From CAYUCJ01 sp049282265 (GTDB lineage: Bacteria > Desulfobacterota > DSM-4660 > Desulfatiglandales > Desulfatiglandaceae), in contig JBAPTR010000199.1 in assembly GCA_049282265.1 (NCBI GenBank), positions 77,924 to 141,923 of the forward strand: a DNA stretch of 64,000 bases, given 5' to 3'. Below are positions 44,156 through 53,033 of the stretch, in pieces; the first letter of the stretch is position 1, and every line of letters begins with the position of its first letter. Both the position numbers and the translations under genes were made by a program. The notes below the pieces were generated by a model. It had not been told where the DNA came from and ran no database searches. It saw only the letters and a program-made list of their open reading frames with translations.

Positions 44156-46093
44156 CTATTTGAGGATTTCCCTCACCTTCTTGGAGAGTTGATAAATGTC
44201 GTAGGGTTTCTGAACAAAGCCGGCGCATCCTCTGTCCATGATGTCACTGGCCTCACCGGAGAGGCTGTATCCGCTCGACAGCAACACTCTGATATGGGGA
44301 TCCATTTCCTTGAGCAGATCAAATGTCCTGCTTCCGCTCATACCAGGCATGATGAGATCGAGAATCACCAGATCGATGAGACCGGCCTGTTTTTCATAAA
44401 TCTCCAGGGCTTCCTGACCACTTCTCGCTATCAACACGGTGTAGCCAAGACTTTTCAGCATCTCCGAAGCCACTTCCGCGATCGTGTCTTCATCTTCCAC
44501 GAACAGGACGGTTTCTTCTCCATCCAGCAACTCTTCCGGATCGCATGCTTCCTCCTTTGAGGCAAAACCGTTTACGGCCGGAAGGAAGAATGAGATCTTG
44601 CTCCCCTGCCCGACCTTGCTCTCCGCCGCAAAGAACCCGCTATGATTTTGGATAATCCCGTAAGCGGAAGCCAACCCCATTCCGGTTCCTCTGCTCATCT
44701 CCTTTGTGGTGAAAAACGGATCAAAGATCCTTTTGATGGTCTTTTGATCCATTCCTATCCCCTTGTCGGTCACACTGGTCTTCACATACTTGCCCGCCTT
44801 TGCGCCTTCCAGTCCCTTGGTTTTCTTCTCCTCGATAATGATATTTTTTGTTTCTATATCGAGGCTCCCTCCACCAGGCATGGCCTGCCAGGCGTTTACG
44901 AAGAGATTGAGAAGGACCTGTTCGATTTGCCCTCGATCAATACACACGGTCCACAAATCGCTTTCAAAATCGAGGTTTATGGAAATTTCCTTTTTAGTCC
45001 TTCCAAACAATCTCGAGCACTCCGTGATGAGTGCGTTCAGCTCGGTCGGTTTCACCTCATATTTTCCTCCCCTGGCGAACCCGAGCAGCTGCCGCGTCAA
45101 CTCAGAGCCTCTGAGGACATATTGTTCTGTGTTTTTGAGCCGTTCGAAATGGGGGTGATCCGGGTCCGATTTCAAGAGCATCAATGAAGTGTTGCCCTGG
45201 ACACCCATAAGGAGATTGTTGAAATCGTGGGCAATGCCCCCTGCAAGTCTGCCGAGGGCCTCCAGTTTTTGGGCTTCCTGAAGCTTGGATTCCAAGTCAG
45301 CGCGCCCTTGTTCGGCCCTTTTCCGTTCGTCGATTTCTTCGCTCAACTCCCTGTTTTTGTTGAGGAGTTGTTCGGTTCTCTTGCTCACGATCTTTTCGAG
45401 AAGGCGATTGGCAGACTTGACCTTTTCCTGTTCTTTTTCAAGCCTGAATGCGAGGAAAAAATCCCTTCTGGTGTAGTATTCAATAAAATAGCAGGCAAAC
45501 ATCCCCACCAGGTTGGAGCTGATGAAAAAGAAATTGTTGTTCATCAGGACCGAAACTGGCGTCTCGATTACCTGTGTCGCCACGATCTCATAGAGGGCCA
45601 CGAGAATCCAACCGGCCGAAGTGGCCCACACAAAACGGACCCTGGTGAAAGTGTAGCCCCAGATGAAGACGAGAATCAGTCCGGCATAATAGGTCTGGTT
45701 TATCGGCGGCGGGAGAATCGCTATCATATAGATAATTGCCGATCCTGCCACGATCATGGCCGCTGCCACGGAGAGCTGAAAAAAGCGTTTGTAAAAAGGA
45801 AGATAGGAGAGAAGAATTGTTCCGAGAAGGAAGGGGCAGACAATGGCAAAACGGATGATCCAGAGCGTTTCTTTCATCTCAGGGATCAACTCGGCATCAA
45901 GGATACCGAAGAAACCATAAAGAACAATTCCTGCCAGAAGTGAGAAACGGACCGTCTTGAGGGAATTGATGAAATAGTCTTCCCGGAAATCCTTTTCGAG
46001 TCCCCCGTGAAAGGAAAGGGAGACGGGATGGATCTCCATTTCATTGAGCCCCTGAGATGCGGCCGGCATGATAAAATCTCTATTCGCTACCAC
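44156..46093 (-). CDS. Membrane-bound hybrid histidine kinase with receiver domain
   Basis: 645 residues from GTG 46093, which follows GGGAGG; an ATG at 46114 lacks an SD. Six hydrophobic segments (about residues 45-210) form an intramembrane sensor with no large periplasmic loop, then a charged coiled coil (215-285), a HisKA domain with the phosphoacceptor in GGIAHDFNNLL (His289), HATPase with the G boxes DKGIGMD and GTGMGLASAYG, and a C-terminal receiver (FVEDEDTIAE, phospho-Asp in VILDLIMPG). The lack of a periplasmic domain suggests a membrane-soluble signal. Cotranscribed with the PhcB-like methyltransferase. Confidence 0.88.
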   Translation of the reverse strand: MVANRDFIMPAASQGLNEMEIHPVSLSFHGGLEKDFREDYFINSLKTVRFSLLAGIVLYGFFGILDAELIPEMKETLWIIRFAIVCPFLLGTILLSYLPFYKRFFQLSVAAAMIVAGSAIIYMIAILPPPINQTYYAGLILVFIWGYTFTRVRFVWATSAGWILVALYEIVATQVIETPVSVLMNNNFFFISSNLVGMFACYFIEYYTRRDFFLAFRLEKEQEKVKSANRLLEKIVSKRTEQLLNKNRELSEEIDERKRAEQGRADLESKLQEAQKLEALGRLAGGIAHDFNNLLMGVQGNTSLMLLKSDPDHPHFERLKNTEQYVLRGSELTRQLLGFARGGKYEVKPTELNALITECSRLFGRTKKEISINLDFESDLWTVCIDRGQIEQVLLNLFVNAWQAMPGGGSLDIETKNIIIEEKKTKGLEGAKAGKYVKTSVTDKGIGMDQKTIKRIFDPFFTTKEMSRGTGMGLASAYGIIQNHSGFFAAESKVGQGSKISFFLPAVNGFASKEEACDPEELLDGEETVLFVEDEDTIAEVASEMLKSLGYTVLIARSGQEALEIYEKQAGLIDLVILDLIMPGMSGSRTFDLLKEMDPHIRVLLSSGYSLSGEASDIMDRGCAGFVQKPYDIYQLSKKVREILK

Positions 46094-46264
46094 TTTTCCT
46101 CCCAAAAGAACCATTTTTAAAGCTCTATCGGCAGAAAAAAGAAAATCTTAAGAAGTAGTTGGTTCAGGCTTGTTGGGGGACAGAGGAAAGGCTTGGGGCA
46201 GGCATCCATGACGTCCGGGAGCATTTCCGTTGTCCGGGAGAGGTTATCACGATTACCTTAATGT

Positions 46265-47758
46265 TTACATTTGGATTCCGGCCATAAGTGGCCCTATTTG
46301 TTCTATTTTGTCTTTGTCATCTGCTGAAAAAAGACCCATGATCCGGCCACGGAACATGACCGCGATCCTGTCTGAAAGGGTCATCGCCTCTTTCAAATCG
46401 CCGGTGATGAGCAGGATTCCAGCCCTCTCCCTGGCCTTCAGGAGTATCTTCCACACCTCCTCGGTTGCGCCGATATCCAGGCCCTGGGTGGGTTGATCAG
46501 CTACAATCAGCCGAGGTCTCCGGAAAAACTCCCTTGCCAGGACCATCTTCTGAAGATTGCCACCCGAGAGTTGCCTGGCCAGGATTCTGGTGTTCGGAGC
46601 CTTAATATGAAACTGCTCTATGAGTTCCGTTACCTTGGCTTCGGCCTTCGAGCGCATGAGCCAGGGTCCCCGGGTAAACTCTTCGCGTGTCGTCAAGAGA
46701 AAATTGTCGACGAGGTCAAGCCCCAGACAGGTCGCAAGGCCAGCTCTATCTTCCGGCACATAGCTCAGGCGCGCAGCCCATTGTTTTCTGGAGAAGAATT
46801 TTCGCCAGGCCTGCCCAAGTATTCGAACCTCTCCAACTGAAGGAGATTCAAGTCCGCAAATCACTTCAACAAGGCGCTTCTGGCCGTTTCCCGCCACGCC
46901 CACGACACCCAGGATCTCACCCTGACGCAGATCGAAGCTCACATCCTTTAGAACCGTATCTGAAAGGTCTTCCACCCGGAGGATGATCTGCTTGGGCTCC
47001 ATGGGTTCACGCTCCACCTCCAGAAGGACTTCCCGGCCCACCATGCGCCTGGCCAGGTCGGCCTTGGAAACAACCGCGGAAACATCCATCTGATCCACCA
47101 CGATCCCTTTTCTCAGGATGGCAATTTCATCCGCTATGGACGTGACCTCCTCAAGTTTGTGACTGATGAAGATAACCGCCTTTCCCTGATGGGCCATGGT
47201 GCGCATCGCATCAAACAATTGAGAAATCTCCCGGGGCGTCAGCACTGCGGTCGGCTCATCGAAAATCAGGACCCGGGCGTTCCGGTGGAGCAGTTTCAGG
47301 ATCTCCACGCGCTGCTTTTCCCCCATGGACAGATTGCCTATTCTTTCTTCCGGATCGATCTCCAGACCGTACTTCTTCGAGAGTTCCTCGACCTCAGCGG
47401 CCATGTCCCTGGGCTTGAGCCAGAATCTTCTCTTCTGCCCCAGAAATATATTCTCGGTAACGGTCATGGCCTCCACCAGCATGAAGTGCTGGTAAACCAT
47501 GCCGATACCGGCCTTAATGGCTATCTGGGTGGAATAGTTCCTATTCGCGTCGCCCTCCACCACGATCCGGCCGCTGTCCGGCCGCAAACGGCCGGCGAGT
47601 ATACTCATCAGGGTGCTCTTTCCTGCGCCGTTTTCCCCAAGCAGCGCCTTGATCCTGCCGGCCCTGATGTCGAGCGATATTTCCCTGTTGGCCATGACGC
47701 GGCCAAAGGATTTGCTTATGGCTTCAAGTCTTATGAGGGGAGTATCGGCTTTGTTCAT
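46265..47758 (-). CDS. Nucleoside/purine ABC transporter ATPase (two nucleotide-binding domains)
   Basis: 497 residues, two fused ABC domains as in sugar and nucleoside importers of the CUT2/BMP class. NBD1 is canonical: GENGAGKSTLMSIL, LSMGEKQRVEIL, VLIFDEPTAVLTP. NBD2 is degenerate at Walker A (GVAGNGQKRLVEVI) but has LSGGNLQKMVLARE and a Q-for-E change in LIVADQPTQGLD, as usual. Its ATG overlaps the gpt stop by 4 bases. Powers the two permeases encoded upstream. Confidence 0.9.
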   Translation of the reverse strand: MNKADTPLIRLEAISKSFGRVMANREISLDIRAGRIKALLGENGAGKSTLMSILAGRLRPDSGRIVVEGDANRNYSTQIAIKAGIGMVYQHFMLVEAMTVTENIFLGQKRRFWLKPRDMAAEVEELSKKYGLEIDPEERIGNLSMGEKQRVEILKLLHRNARVLIFDEPTAVLTPREISQLFDAMRTMAHQGKAVIFISHKLEEVTSIADEIAILRKGIVVDQMDVSAVVSKADLARRMVGREVLLEVEREPMEPKQIILRVEDLSDTVLKDVSFDLRQGEILGVVGVAGNGQKRLVEVICGLESPSVGEVRILGQAWRKFFSRKQWAARLSYVPEDRAGLATCLGLDLVDNFLLTTREEFTRGPWLMRSKAEAKVTELIEQFHIKAPNTRILARQLSGGNLQKMVLAREFFRRPRLIVADQPTQGLDIGATEEVWKILLKARERAGILLITGDLKEAMTLSDRIAVMFRGRIMGLFSADDKDKIEQIGPLMAGIQM

Positions 47759-48252
47759 CCGCCCTCGCCCTTCCGGCCGACAAGGGGTTGCACGAATTGG
47801 GATTCCGAATCCCAGGGGAAGAGGATCCAGGTGTCCTGGCTGACTTCCGTGATATAGGTATCTATCAGGGGCCTGCCTTCCGGTTTCGCATAAACGGTGG
47901 CGAAATGGGCCTTCGGCAGCATATTTCTCACCGACCTGGCTGTCCTTCCGGTGTCCACAAGGTCATCTATAATGAGCCAGCCTTTGCCATCGCCATTAAT
48001 GGATTTGAGAATCTCAATTTCACCAACCTGGTCCTGCCAATCATAGGTTGTCACGCAGACCGTATCCACCAGGTGGATATCCAGTTCGCGTGCAATGATT
48101 GCCGCCGGGACCAGCCCTCCTCGTGTCACGGCGATGATTCCCTTGAAAAAATCTCCGTCCAGCAGCCTCCACGCGAGGGCCTTGGAATCCCTGTGGAGTT
48201 GCTCCCAGGAAATGGGATAGGTCTTGGTATAACGATTGGGGTTACCGGTCAT
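47755..48252 (-). CDS. gpt: Xanthine-guanine phosphoribosyltransferase
   Basis: Purine salvage enzyme joining xanthine, guanine or hypoxanthine to PRPP. 165 residues. The PRPP loop WLIIDDLVDTGRTA (residues 92-105), AVTRGGLVPAAIIARELDI and ILFPWDSE near the end match enterobacterial Gpt. It is inserted between a permease gene and the ATPase gene of a nucleoside ABC transporter and overlaps the latter, so imported purine bases would be trapped as nucleotides on entry. Confidence 0.88.
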   Translation of the reverse strand: MTGNPNRYTKTYPISWEQLHRDSKALAWRLLDGDFFKGIIAVTRGGLVPAAIIARELDIHLVDTVCVTTYDWQDQVGEIEILKSINGDGKGWLIIDDLVDTGRTARSVRNMLPKAHFATVYAKPEGRPLIDTYITEVSQDTWILFPWDSESQFVQPLVGRKGEGG

Positions 48253-48287
48253 TTGAATCCTCCCTTAGGGCCTGTCATGACAACCCT

Positions 48288-49208
48288 TTAGTCCATTGGT
48301 TCCATGTTCACGCCGAGCATCGCCGGTGCCGCGGTTCCCCTTCCTCTCCAGGAAGAGAATACCAGCACGAGAACGGTCAGCCCATAGGGCAGCATCAGCA
48401 GCAATGATGACGGCAAGTTTGTTCCTGTTGCCTGGAGTCGTAACTGGAAGGCCATAACACCCCCGAAAAGATACGCTCCCAGAACCGCGCGTCCCGGTCG
48501 CCAGAATGCGAAAATCACGAGAGCTACGGCAATCCATCCTCGTCCGGCACTCAAGCCGTTTGTCCAGAGATGGGTATAGGCCAGGGAAAGGTATCCGCCC
48601 CCTAACCCTCCCAGAAAACCACCTGCAAAAATTCCAGCCCACCGGTAGCCCGGGACCCACAGTCCGGCTGCCGAACCTGCTTCCGGATTTTCTCCCACCA
48701 CCCGAAGCCCCAATCCCCACCTGGTATATCTCAGAAAAACCCAGGCGAAAAACGGCATGAAATAGGAAATGTACACCAGCAGATCCTGCTTGAAAAAGAC
48801 AGGCCCCAGCAGCGGAATCTCTGCCAGATAGGGAACCAGCAGGGTCTGGAACCCGGGGGCCGCGTGTCCCACATGGGGAGTGCCGAGATAGGTCGCAAGG
48901 TTGGTGCCTAAGATGGTCAGCGCCAGGCCTGAAACAACCTGATTTCCTTGAAATGCCAGGCATACCAAACCGTGGATTCCAGCAAAAAGTGCACCGAATA
49001 AACCTCCTGCCAAAAAACCCAGCAAAGGACTCCCCGTGTAATGGGCTACAAGAAACCCCGCCAGCGCGCCAACCATCATAATGCCTTCAACCCCCAGATT
49101 GAGGACACCTGATTTTTCCGTCAAAATTTCCCCAATGGTGGCATACAATATGGGCGTTCCGGACTGCACGGCAGCCGCCATCAGCGGTAGCAGCATGTCG
49201 AGATTCAT
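48288..49208 (-). CDS. Nucleoside-type ABC transporter permease (second)
   Basis: 306 residues, about eight membrane helices. IGEILTEKSGVLNLGVEGIMMVGAL is the permease signature, here with the first segment EILTEKSGVLNLGVEG; GENPEAGSAAGLWVPGYRW is the ATPase-coupling loop; LSAGRGWIAVALVIFAFWRP is the conserved late segment. YufQ/NupQ-like. Its ATG overlaps the stop of the first permease gene by 4 bases, giving a coupled heterodimer. Confidence 0.9.
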   Translation of the reverse strand: MNLDMLLPLMAAAVQSGTPILYATIGEILTEKSGVLNLGVEGIMMVGALAGFLVAHYTGSPLLGFLAGGLFGALFAGIHGLVCLAFQGNQVVSGLALTILGTNLATYLGTPHVGHAAPGFQTLLVPYLAEIPLLGPVFFKQDLLVYISYFMPFFAWVFLRYTRWGLGLRVVGENPEAGSAAGLWVPGYRWAGIFAGGFLGGLGGGYLSLAYTHLWTNGLSAGRGWIAVALVIFAFWRPGRAVLGAYLFGGVMAFQLRLQATGTNLPSSLLLMLPYGLTVLVLVFSSWRGRGTAAPAMLGVNMEPMD

Positions 49209-50269
49209 GTCTTTCTCCTGAAGGAGATCTTGTACTTCGTAAAGAAAGCGCCTGCGAGCACGGTCAGGAGAAACAACCCTTCCATGAGGCCCCCAAAGGC
49301 GGCAGGCACCTGCAGTTCAAGCTGGATATTTTCCACACCGACCTTGAGCCCCGCCAGGAGATAGGAAGCAATACCGATATAAAGGGGATTCAGTCGGGCC
49401 AGCCAGGCCACCACGATAGCGGTATAGCCATAACCGACCATGATACTGGGTTGAAGCCTGTTCAAGTTGGCAGAGGCCTCCAGAAAACCGGCGCATCCGG
49501 CCGTAGCCCCGCTGAAAATCATCACCAGTATGACAAGCCTTTCATAGGGGAGCCCGGCATATCTGGCAGCCTTTACATTTTCACCGCTGGCCTTAAGTTC
49601 AAAGCCCAACCGGGAATAGCGAAGAAAAATCCACACTGCAAGGCCGAAAAACAAGCAGAGTAAAACGCCCCAGTTGATCCTGGTATGGCCGATCATTCCA
49701 ACCACGGCGCTCTGAGAGAATTCCTTGGTCATGGGAAACCCGAAACTCACCGGGTCTTTCCAGGGGCCATAGACCAGATATTCCAGGAACAGGATCCCCA
49801 GATAGTTGAACATCAACGTCACGATGATTTCATTAGCCTGGGCCCAGTTCCTCAACACCGCCGGAATCAATCCCCAGATCCCCCCTGCAAACATGGCAAC
49901 CAGGACCATACCCGGCAACATCAGAGCGGCTGGAAGGGTGGGGAATTGAAGTGCAACCCAGGTCGCCCCGACAGCTCCGAGGGCGAACTGGCCTTCAGCG
50001 CCGATATTCCAGATCTGGAGACGAAAGGTTACGGCAACACCCAGGGAGCACAAGAATATAGGGATGGCCTTGACCAGGCTGTCTTCCAGGGCCCCAGGAG
50101 AACCGAAGGCACCCTTGAAGAGCAGTACTATGCCGTCAAGGGGCGATTTGCCACGCATCCAGAGCAGCAAGGCACTGATGCCGAGAGAAAGGACAACGGC
50201 CCCCACAAACAAGAAACAGGATCCCCACAAGGAGGGTTCCTGTTTCTTCGTAATGTTTATGCCGAGCAT
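49205..50269 (-). CDS. Nucleoside-type ABC transporter permease (first)
   Basis: 354 residues, about ten hydrophobic segments beginning at residue 15. FRLQIWNIGAEGQFALGAVG and ANEIIVTLMFNYLGIL are signatures of the YufP/NupP permeases of BMP-type importers; SGENVKAARYAGLPYERL is the coupling loop. Follows the binding-protein gene by 12 bases. Forms the channel with the second permease. Confidence 0.9.
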   Translation of the reverse strand: MLGINITKKQEPSLWGSCFLFVGAVVLSLGISALLLWMRGKSPLDGIVLLFKGAFGSPGALEDSLVKAIPIFLCSLGVAVTFRLQIWNIGAEGQFALGAVGATWVALQFPTLPAALMLPGMVLVAMFAGGIWGLIPAVLRNWAQANEIIVTLMFNYLGILFLEYLVYGPWKDPVSFGFPMTKEFSQSAVVGMIGHTRINWGVLLCLFFGLAVWIFLRYSRLGFELKASGENVKAARYAGLPYERLVILVMIFSGATAGCAGFLEASANLNRLQPSIMVGYGYTAIVVAWLARLNPLYIGIASYLLAGLKVGVENIQLELQVPAAFGGLMEGLFLLTVLAGAFFTKYKISFRRKT

Positions 50270-50281
50270 GCTGTTTTATTT

Positions 50282-51343
50282 CTATTCGGTCGTTCCGATG
50301 ACGCCCTTTACAAACCAGGTCATACCTAACAGCTCTCCGTCTGAAGCCGAGGAGCCTGCGGCTATGCGCACTTTTCCCTTCTGATCTTTGATGGGCCCGG
50401 AGAAGACCCTGGCTTTGCCGGCGGAGATGGCCTTCTTCTTTGCCAGGACCATTGCGCGGACTTTCTCGGGGACCATGGTCCCGAAAGGTGCCAGCCCCAC
50501 GATCCCTTCGCTGAGACCCGGCCAGAGGGCCTGGCTTTTCCAGGTCCCTGCACGGACTTCCTGAACCAGTTTCTTGTAAAGGGGCACCCAGTTCCATATG
50601 GCGGCGGTGAGATGGGCCTTTGGAGCAAACTTCGACATATCGGAATTGTACCCAATCGAATAGGCACCCCTCTCCTCTGCTGCTTCCTGGGCGCCAGGTG
50701 AATCCTGGTGCTGGGTAATGACGTCGGCACCCACGTCCAGGAGGCTTTTAGCAGCCTCTTTTTCCGTTGCCGGGTCATACCATGTCTTTGTCCACACCAC
50801 CCTGACCTGCACATCGGGATTTACCGCCTGGGCACCGAGGGCAAAGGCGTTGATGCCCCGAATGACCTCGGGGATCGGAAAAGCCGCCACATAGCCCAGA
50901 ATCTTGGACTTGGTCATGGATCCCGCCACAAGGCCTGAAAGGTACCTGGCCTGGTACATTCTGCCGAAATAGGTCCCCATGTTCTTGGCCCTTTTAAAGC
51001 CGGAGCAATGCATGAACACGATTTTCGGGAACTGCTTGGCCACCTTGAGCATGGAGTCCATATACCCGAAGCTGGTGGCAAAAATAATATCATACCCTTT
51101 TCGTGCCATATTCAACATAACGCGCTCGGAATCGGCCCCCTCGGGGACTGCCTCCACATAGCTTGTCTTGACGCCCGGCATGGCCTCAAGGGCCAACCGA
51201 GCCTGCTCATGGGCATAGGACCAGCCGGCATCACCGATTGGAGATACATAGATGAACCCCACCTTCATCTCCTTTTCTGCAGCACCGGCGCTGCCCATAC
51301 TGAACGCCAACAAGAACACAAGAAATAAAATCATTTTCCGCAT
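50282..51343 (-). CDS. BMP-family substrate-binding protein of the nucleoside ABC transporter
   Basis: 353 residues with a signal peptide (MRKMILFLVFLLAFSMGSAG, cleavage near AGAAE). The mature start KVGFIYVSPIGDAGWSYAHE is the basic-membrane-protein (PnrA/Med) pocket, and VITQHQDSPGAQEAAEERG matches purine-nucleoside or purine-base binders of this family. No lipobox Cys, so it is a soluble periplasmic protein. GGAGGA SD lies before ATG 51343. With gpt in the operon, purine bases or nucleosides are the likely ligand. Confidence 0.88.
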   Translation of the reverse strand: MRKMILFLVFLLAFSMGSAGAAEKEMKVGFIYVSPIGDAGWSYAHEQARLALEAMPGVKTSYVEAVPEGADSERVMLNMARKGYDIIFATSFGYMDSMLKVAKQFPKIVFMHCSGFKRAKNMGTYFGRMYQARYLSGLVAGSMTKSKILGYVAAFPIPEVIRGINAFALGAQAVNPDVQVRVVWTKTWYDPATEKEAAKSLLDVGADVITQHQDSPGAQEAAEERGAYSIGYNSDMSKFAPKAHLTAAIWNWVPLYKKLVQEVRAGTWKSQALWPGLSEGIVGLAPFGTMVPEKVRAMVLAKKKAISAGKARVFSGPIKDQKGKVRIAAGSSASDGELLGMTWFVKGVIGTTE

Positions 51344-51435
51344 CGTTGTATTCCTCCTTCAAAAAGAAATAAGTAATGAGTAATTTCCCTAAAATGATGG
51401 CAGCAAAGTATAGGAAAATAAGAATCGCGTGTCAA

Positions 51436-52023
51436 TCATTCCTCAACCGTCACACCCTTGAGCCCGATCGCCTCTGCCACCTCACGCATTCCCATTATGG
51501 TATCCGTTATCAATTCACCAAGTTCCACGCCGAGCATCTGGGAACCTTTTTCAATAATACCCCTGTCCACCCCTGCGGCGAAACGTTTGTCCTTCCATTT
51601 CTTTTTCACGGATTTGGCTTTGAGGTCCATAACACTCTTGGACGGACGCACCAGGGCGGTGGTCACCACCAGTCCGGTAAGCTCGTCGATGGCAAAGAGA
51701 ACCTTTTCCAACTCCGTACGGGGTTCCACATCCGAACAGATCCCCCAACCGTGGCTCACCACGGCCCGGATATACTCCTCGGGCCAGCCCTTCTCCCTGA
51801 GGATCCGATCACTCATGTGGCAGTGCTCATCGGGATACTTCTCATAATCAAGGTCGTGGACAAGTCCAATCACTCCCCATTTGTCTTCGTCTTCTCCCCG
51901 TTTTCTGGCAGAATAACGCATCACACCTTCAACCGCCTGGGCATGTTTGATGAGGCTTTCACTCTTGTTATACTCTTTCAACAGCGCAAAGGCCTCCTCA
52001 CGCGTGGGTATGTTTTCGCCCAT
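51436..52023 (-). CDS. HD-domain phosphohydrolase (HDIG-type)
   Basis: 195 residues, cytoplasmic. Metal-binding HD motif in GLVHDLDYEKYPDEHCHMSD, with later Hx residues in AVVSHGWG; ITGLV-like ELTGLVVTTALVRPSK follows. The family includes small nucleotidases and predicted hydrolases next to purine genes. First gene before the BMP transporter genes on the same strand (gap 92 bases), possibly part of that unit. AGAGGAGGG-like SD before ATG 52023. Substrate unknown. Confidence 0.8.
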   Translation of the reverse strand: MGENIPTREEAFALLKEYNKSESLIKHAQAVEGVMRYSARKRGEDEDKWGVIGLVHDLDYEKYPDEHCHMSDRILREKGWPEEYIRAVVSHGWGICSDVEPRTELEKVLFAIDELTGLVVTTALVRPSKSVMDLKAKSVKKKWKDKRFAAGVDRGIIEKGSQMLGVELGELITDTIMGMREVAEAIGLKGVTVEE

Positions 52024-52443
52024 TTCCTTTTTCCCTCCTCTAAATGATCTCTATGTCTGATCGACGCCAAAAGACCCTGTTGCGGTTCTCACCTGATCAA
52101 CACTCCGGGTCGCCTGTCCTTCACAGAGATACCTATCTCAAGATCAGGTACGGGTCAAGAAGTTTGCTTTTTTGGCCCGATGGGAGCCATTCCATTGATT
52201 TCATCAGACTTGACTCTATCTTGCAGGATATGAGATAAGGAGGTCATGTGCCGTTTCGCCCTGCACAGGGCCTAGGAAATACATAGGCTCGGGGCTGGCT
52301 CCTACATTCCTGATATGAAGAAGCCTTAGAGCATGGAGAAACTTGCCACAGCCATCAGGAAGAAAATAGCCGGAACAGCCTGAAATCAGGATGCATCCAC
52401 TGAGACTCACCTGATCTGAATTCCTTCACCCCGGAGAAAGATA
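52024..52443. other. 420-bp gap without a supported gene
   Basis: Lies between divergent genes, so promoters for both should be here. A small hairpin GCCCTGCACAGGGC is at 52258-52271. A 64-codon plus-strand frame (52044-52238) has no SD and unremarkable composition. I see no riboswitch or repeat. Confidence 0.3.
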
Positions 52444-52911
52444 TTGCTCGATCCTGAACCCAGGAGCAACACCAAAAACATACAACGCAGGCTGTCCTGC
52501 GGGTATTTTTTTACATTGCTGGTGGTGATGATTTTCCTTTCTCCCTGCCCTGCCGCGGGCAATGAGAATGAGGCCCTGCTCACATTTTCCGGAGACCTGC
52601 TCAGCGCCGACCTGAGAGAATTCCCTCTCATGACCGTTCTCAACAAAATCAAACAGGAAAAAGGCCTCTGGCTCAAGGGCGAAGAAAAGGTTGGCGACGC
52701 ATCAATTTCTCTTTCCTTTCATGACCTTCCCCTTACTGCAGCCCTTGAGAGGATGCTGACCCGTTTCAACTACAGCTTTATCTACGATCTCGGGAATCGC
52801 CTTGTTGGGGTCTTTATTGTCGGCAAGAGCGGAAATAGCAGTTCAGTTCGCCCTCGCCCGGGGCCATTCCGTCCTCCCATAGGTCCGCGGAGAAGTCCGA
52901 TTTCCAAGTAA
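52444..52911 (+). CDS. Exported protein with a lone STN (secretin/TonB short N-terminal) domain
   Basis: 155 residues from TTG 52444 (SD GGAG at 52433-52436). A signal-like hydrophobic stretch FFTLLVVMIFL lies around residues 22-33, cleaved near PAAGNE. The mature part ADLREFPLMTVLNKIKQEKG and ISLSFHDLPLTAALERMLTR is the beta-alpha-beta STN fold found at the N-terminus of secretins and FecA-type receptors. It ends in a Pro/Arg-rich tail with no secretin domain, so it is a stand-alone STN protein. The stop TAA is the left edge of a family C palindromic element. Confidence 0.6.
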   Translation: MLDPEPRSNTKNIQRRLSCGYFFTLLVVMIFLSPCPAAGNENEALLTFSGDLLSADLREFPLMTVLNKIKQEKGLWLKGEEKVGDASISLSFHDLPLTAALERMLTRFNYSFIYDLGNRLVGVFIVGKSGNSSSVRPRPGPFRPPIGPRRSPISK

Positions 52912-53033
52912 GGGCTTGCGGCTAATCCAACTCAAATAGTACGACCATTCCTGTGGCCTTACGCAATCTGCCAAGTCAAATCTGACCTGAATTTGGGCGC
53001 CAATTCCGGGGACTTATTCTTGTACGCGCCCTA
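52909..53033. repeat. Palindromic element family C, copy 1, between convergent stop codons
   Basis: 125 bp from the TAA of the STN gene (TAAGGGCTTGCG) to the minus-strand TAG of the FAH gene (ACGCGCCCTA). Shares with the 62.0 kb copy the blocks AAATAGTACG, CTGTGG, CAATCTGCCAAG (CAATCGGCGCAG), AATCTGACCT, GCGCCAATTC and ACTTATT. About 45 bp of the left arm are missing compared with the other copy. Confidence 0.75.

Noticed and set aside
52044..52238. 64-codon frame in the gap before the STN gene
   Set aside because: No SD and no recognisable features; the length is expected by chance.
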